7,749 nt of DNA from Candidatus Saccharibacteria bacterium UBA669 (lineage in GTDB: Bacteria; Patescibacteriota; Saccharimonadia; Saccharimonadales; Saccharimonadaceae). Positions 4,712 through 7,749 of this stretch are shown in pieces (the stretch's first letter is position 1; each line of letters starts with the position of its first letter). Position numbers and translations under genes: made by a program. Where the stretch lies: NCBI GenBank assembly GCA_002299795.1, contig DBNP01000050.1:1-7749 (forward strand), in the 5' to 3' direction. The notes under the pieces were generated by a model that did no database searches, was not told the DNA's origin, and saw only the letters and a program-made list of their open reading frames with translations.

Positions 4712-4739
4712 GTCCCCATCAGGCTGGGACGGAAAGGAG
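4712..4739 (+). promoter_or_regulatory. hairpin and ribosome-binding site before infB
   Basis: GTCCC (4712-4716) pairs with GGGAC (4726-4730) just upstream of AAGGAG (4734-4739), which lies six bases from the infB ATG at 4746. There is no T-run, so this is not a terminator. The Shine-Dalgarno decides the start at 4746 against the in-frame TTG at 4710, which is inside the hairpin region. Confidence 0.55.
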
Positions 4740-4745
4740 CAACCC

Positions 4746-6521
4746 ATGAGTCAACCAGAGAAAGTGTTGGTCATCGCAGATTCAATCACTGTTGGCGAAC
4801 TCGCAGAAACGCTCAACCTACCCGTAACCCAGCTTGTAGGAGAGTTATTCAAAAATGGCATCGTTGCCACGATCAATCAGCGGATTGATTTTGAAACCGC
4901 GCAGATTATTGTCGAGGAGCTTGGCATTGATGTGGAGCTCAAGCGTAAGGATATCGAAAAGGCGGCCGTACAGCGCCTTCATAAGCCATCTGATCATGCG
5001 GTTGAGCGTTCGCCGATTGTTGCGGTGATGGGCCATGTTGATCATGGCAAGACAAGCTTGCTCGATTCAGTTCTCGGCATGAAAACGGTTGCCGGCGAAG
5101 CGGGTGGTATCACGCAGCATATCAGCGCCTATCAGACAGTGCGCAAAGGCCGCACCATTACATTGCTAGATACTCCGGGACACGAGGCATTTGCTGCGCT
5201 ACGCCAGCATGGTGCAGCGCTGACGGACGTTGTGGTGATTGTGGTAGCGGCAGATGACGGTGTCAAGCCTCAGACTATCGAAGCGATACGATTTGCCCGG
5301 GATGCTAATGCCAAAATTGTGGTCGCGCTGAACAAAATGGATAAAGAAACTGCCAATCCTGAGATGGTTAAAGCCCAGCTTGCGAGCGAGCATCATCTCA
5401 ACCCCGAAGAGTGGGGTGGTGATACGGTCATGGTGCCAGTCAGCGCCAAGACTGGTGACGGTGTCGATACATTGCTTGATATGGTGCTGCTTGTCGCCGA
5501 CATTGAAGAGCTCAAAGCAGATATTGATGTTCCGGCCGAAGGCCTGGTGATTGAAGCACACATGGAAACTGGACGGGGCAGCGTGGTAGGACTACTTGTT
5601 GAGCAGGGTATCTTGAAGCCAGGTCATTTTCTTGTCGCAGGCACTAGCTATGGCAAGGTCCGTACACTGCTTGATTTCACTGGCAAGACACTCAAACAAG
5701 CGGGGCCATCAACACCAGTGACGGTGACGGGCTTCAAGGAGTTGCCACAATTTGGTGATGTATTTACTATTGTCAAAAACGAAAAGACTGCTCGCCTCAT
5801 GGTTGAGCGTGCCAAGATAGAGCGCGAGCGCCATGCGGCCTCAACGAATGTGACCGGCGCTGATTTACTGAAGATGATGACACAAAAACACGTGAGCCAA
5901 GAGCTCAATGTGCTCGTGAAAGCAGACGTACAAGGGTCACTCACCTCAGTGGTTGATAGTTTACGACTTGTTGATACTGGCGGTGAGATCAATCTACGTA
6001 TCATTGGCAGCGGGGTCGGCAACATTAGCGAAAGCGATGTACGGCTAGCTGAGAGCAGTGATGCGATTATTTATGGATTCAATGTGGTGCTAGCACCGGC
6101 CGTGAAGCGTCTTGCAATGCGAGACAAAGTACAGGTGAGGCTCTACAAAGTCATTTATGAGTTGCTTGATGATGCACGCAGCAGCATGGAAAGCATGCTT
6201 GCGCCAGAGGTGGTTGAAACAGAGATCGGTAGCCTGCAGGTTAAGGGCGTGTTCCGCACCCTGAAAGACACCGTGATCTGTGGTGGTGAGGTATTGAGCG
6301 GAAAAGTGGTGGCCAACGTACTAGTACGCGCCATGCGTGGCGAAGAGAAGCTTGCCGAAGTAGAAGCGACGAGTGTGCAGCGTCAACAGATTGAAGCCAA
6401 AGAAGTGTTCGAAGGTGAAATGTGTGGACTTAGCCTGAAGACTCACAAAAAACTACAGCTTGAAGTAGGTGATCGACTCGAATTCTTCACGCGAGAGCTT
6501 GTAAAGCGCACGCTCAAGTAG
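4746..6521 (+). CDS. infB: translation initiation factor IF-2
   Basis: A 591-aa GTPase that brings formyl-Met-tRNA to the 30S subunit and promotes subunit joining. The order is a short N-terminal IF2_N domain (about 5-58), then the G domain with G1 GHVDHGKT (96-103), G2 GGITQHI (120-126), G3 DTPGHE (142-147), G4 NKMD (196-199) and G5 SAK (233-235). Domain II follows (about 265-345), then domain III with VKADVQGS (391-398) and GVGNISESD (423-431). C-terminal domain IV is at about 490-590 and binds the initiator tRNA. All GTPase motifs are intact. It lacks the long charged N-terminal extension of E. coli IF-2 (890 aa), as expected for a reduced genome. It follows rpsA in a probable operon; in many bacteria infB instead follows nusA and precedes rbfA. 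Confidence 0.97.
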   Translation: MSQPEKVLVIADSITVGELAETLNLPVTQLVGELFKNGIVATINQRIDFETAQIIVEELGIDVELKRKDIEKAAVQRLHKPSDHAVERSPIVAVMGHVDHGKTSLLDSVLGMKTVAGEAGGITQHISAYQTVRKGRTITLLDTPGHEAFAALRQHGAALTDVVVIVVAADDGVKPQTIEAIRFARDANAKIVVALNKMDKETANPEMVKAQLASEHHLNPEEWGGDTVMVPVSAKTGDGVDTLLDMVLLVADIEELKADIDVPAEGLVIEAHMETGRGSVVGLLVEQGILKPGHFLVAGTSYGKVRTLLDFTGKTLKQAGPSTPVTVTGFKELPQFGDVFTIVKNEKTARLMVERAKIERERHAASTNVTGADLLKMMTQKHVSQELNVLVKADVQGSLTSVVDSLRLVDTGGEINLRIIGSGVGNISESDVRLAESSDAIIYGFNVVLAPAVKRLAMRDKVQVRLYKVIYELLDDARSSMESMLAPEVVETEIGSLQVKGVFRTLKDTVICGGEVLSGKVVANVLVRAMRGEEKLAEVEATSVQRQQIEAKEVFEGEMCGLSLKTHKKLQLEVGDRLEFFTRELVKRTLK

Positions 6522-6562
6522 ACAGTCTTGTGAAACCAGGAGAACAGTACTATTACAGAGTA

Positions 6563-6591
6563 TTGACTTTTTATCATGTTTATGCTAGTAT
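6563..6591 (+). promoter_or_regulatory. strong extended -10 promoter after infB
   Basis: TTGACT (6563-6568), a 17-base spacer and TAGTAT (6586-6591) with 'TGC' just before it. The predicted start is about 6598. It shares the -35, the first four spacer bases, the TTTnTGC end of the spacer and the TAnTATAAA core with the KGG promoter at 1304-1332. No terminator is visible between infB and this promoter. Confidence 0.8.
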
Positions 6592-6613
6592 AAAAGCATA
6601 ATCAATGTAGATG

Positions 6614-6628
6614 GCTACCAGTGGTAGC
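6614..6628 (+). other. short hairpin in the leader of the last gene
   Basis: GCTACC (6614-6619) pairs perfectly with GGTAGC (6623-6628) around AGT. It is in the roughly 50-nt leader, 24 bases before the chosen ATG. No Shine-Dalgarno is seen between it and the start. No known RNA element is recognised. Confidence 0.4.
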
Positions 6629-6651
6629 AAGAAAGTCACACCCCCACCACA

Positions 6652-7749
6652 ATGGCACGCAGTAATCGTCGCGAAAGAGGTCATTATGACCAAGATGAAG
6701 TCGAGCAGCGCTTGCAGGCGCTTCGAGCCGAGCTTGCTGGTGGCACGCCTCATGAGCCCGCCGACGAGCTAGATGGCGCACTCGAGCAGGGTGTTGATGA
6801 TACTGAGTCAACTCTGCCTAAAAAAACTGACGAAGAAATTGCTCATGAGGTAGCGCCGAGTCTTATTGAGTTCCTCGATGCCATCACTAGTGCAATTGAG
6901 GGTGACCATGCCCGATTCGTGGCTAAGTTTGCAGGTAGCCCAACAAAGAAATGGAGCTTGGTTAGAGCACGCCGCGCCGCGCTCGTCGAGGCCAAGGCTT
7001 ACGCTCCAGAGGATATCGCCGAGATGACAGATGATCAGGTGAGGCTTCTTTTTGAGGCCGCATATGCTGCTGGTGGTAAAACACAGCCTAATCCAGCAAA
7101 AGCCAAGCGCCATGAGACCGAGCCGTTGAGCGATACATCACTGGAGATTCTTGCGCGACTAGAGCGTGCGTTGGCAGTGTCTTCAGGCGCACCACAACGT
7201 CCCGCTAAGGGGTCAAAAAGGACCACAAAATTACCCCTTCACCCAAATGGTGGCGTGAATCAGTCGACACTCGATAGGCTTGAAGAAGCGACGCACGCAT
7301 GGGAGATGGGCGCCGATGATCCTGACATTGCCGCTGATGCTCGCTACCGACGCCGGCTTGCTAACGGAACCGCGCCGAAGGGTGCCACCTCTCCTGCTGT
7401 CACCACGCCAACTCTTCATGAGACATCAGCTGCGCCCCGTGCTGCTGACCCTCGCATGGCTGATTTTATCCGCTATGATCCACTCGGCCAGGCGTATTGG
7501 ACGGCGAAAGCGATGGCCAGTGAGGGCGAGCACGCACATACAGATCAGATAGATACCATACTTGGTGGCTACGATGAGCGTCAGCGTCAAAACGCACTCT
7601 ATGCGGAAGCGCAGAGAGTGCATGCTGTAGTTGTTGATATTGACGCGGAGATTGCCGCCAGCCCTTCAGCTAGTGATGTGGCAATCATGCGCCGACTACT
7701 AGTTGCGAACCATGCATTCGGCCTTGATGCCGCCCTTGCGGTAGGTAAT
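6652..7749 (+). CDS. unrecognised large Ala/Asp/Glu/Arg-rich protein (partial, runs off right edge)
   Basis: An open frame of 366 codons from ATG 6652 to the last base, with no stop, so the gene continues past the window. I do not recognise a family. Residues 1-60 are charged and probably disordered. Residues 61-140 look like a helical domain with a basic patch (KKWSLVRARR, 99-108). Residues 141-270 alternate helix with Pro/Thr/Lys-rich linker, and 270-366 are again helical (DFIRYDPLGQAYWTAKAMA, 271-289). No membrane segment, signal peptide or Cys/His metal motif is present in the visible part. It has its own strong promoter. ATG 6652 lacks a Shine-Dalgarno and is immediately preceded by CACCACA. 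An upstream stop at 6625 limits the frame. An alternative is a start at ATG 6611 with a one-base error in the C5 run at 6641-6645. Coding is supported by length and by continuous sensible composition. Confidence 0.72.
   Translation, partial: MARSNRRERGHYDQDEVEQRLQALRAELAGGTPHEPADELDGALEQGVDDTESTLPKKTDEEIAHEVAPSLIEFLDAITSAIEGDHARFVAKFAGSPTKKWSLVRARRAALVEAKAYAPEDIAEMTDDQVRLLFEAAYAAGGKTQPNPAKAKRHETEPLSDTSLEILARLERALAVSSGAPQRPAKGSKRTTKLPLHPNGGVNQSTLDRLEEATHAWEMGADDPDIAADARYRRRLANGTAPKGATSPAVTTPTLHETSAAPRAADPRMADFIRYDPLGQAYWTAKAMASEGEHAHTDQIDTILGGYDERQRQNALYAEAQRVHAVVVDIDAEIAASPSASDVAIMRRLLVANHAFGLDAALAVGN

Noticed and set aside
5199..5561. Minus-strand 120-aa open frame opposite infB
   Set aside because: Lies in the conserved GTPase domain of IF-2; a shadow frame.
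6522..6562. Terminator after infB
   Set aside because: Only a weak 5-bp pairing with no T-run is present; readthrough into the last gene cannot be excluded.
7280..7552. Plus-strand 90-aa open frame inside the last gene
   Set aside because: Another frame of the long unknown gene, with no ribosome-binding site and an Arg/Leu-rich shadow composition.
1..7749. CRISPR array, insertion sequence or integration site
   Set aside because: No regularly spaced direct repeats, transposase or integrase motifs, or matching terminal repeats were seen.

Overview
The window looks like a chromosomal segment of a small-genome member of the Patescibacteria/CPR, most likely Saccharibacteria (TM7). This is inferred from gene content, not proven. 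The clues are a short IF-2 (591 aa), a four-domain S1 protein (356 aa) directly before infB, a ROK protein lacking the usual zinc-cysteine cluster, a KGG-repeat mini-protein, and an LPxTG-P type tail on a small surface protein. Base composition is near 50% GC. Nothing seen calls for a recoded TGA.

Layout. Positions 1-296 are the 3' end of 23S rRNA. A 178-nt spacer with a near-perfect hairpin follows, then 5S rRNA (475-583) and a bidirectional terminator (588-620). On the minus strand, a 120-aa unrecognised protein (631-993) points back at the rRNA operon. Its upstream region (994-1270) is unusually structured: a sigma70-type promoter, a terminator-like hairpin, two further hairpins each followed by CACCACA, and a second minus-strand promoter. 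Together these suggest a small RNA or an attenuated leader. On the plus strand, a strong promoter (1304-1332) and a structured ~100-nt leader precede a 66-aa KGG-repeat protein (1442-1642), which ends in a long terminator hairpin.

The minus strand then carries an overlapping gene pair: a ROK-family sugar kinase (2127-2954), probably transcribed almost leaderless, and an HExxH zinc peptidase-like protein with a C-terminal C4 zinc ribbon (1685-2167). Divergent from ROK is a 144-aa membrane/surface protein (3042-3476) with an N-terminal membrane segment, a Ser/Thr/Gln/Ala-rich stalk and a C-terminal LPTTG sorting-like tail. Next come rpsA (3620-4690), with its own promoter and a leader containing a five-codon mini-ORF, and infB (4746-6521). 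Both act in translation initiation and are probably cotranscribed. After infB, a promoter closely resembling the KGG promoter drives a long unrecognised Ala/Asp/Glu/Arg-rich protein (6652 to beyond the window end).

No CRISPR array, transposase, integrase, tRNA or obvious defence gene is visible. The most interesting unexplained material is the repeat-structured minus-strand RNA region at 1122-1233, the mini-ORF leader of rpsA, and the large unknown protein at the right edge.
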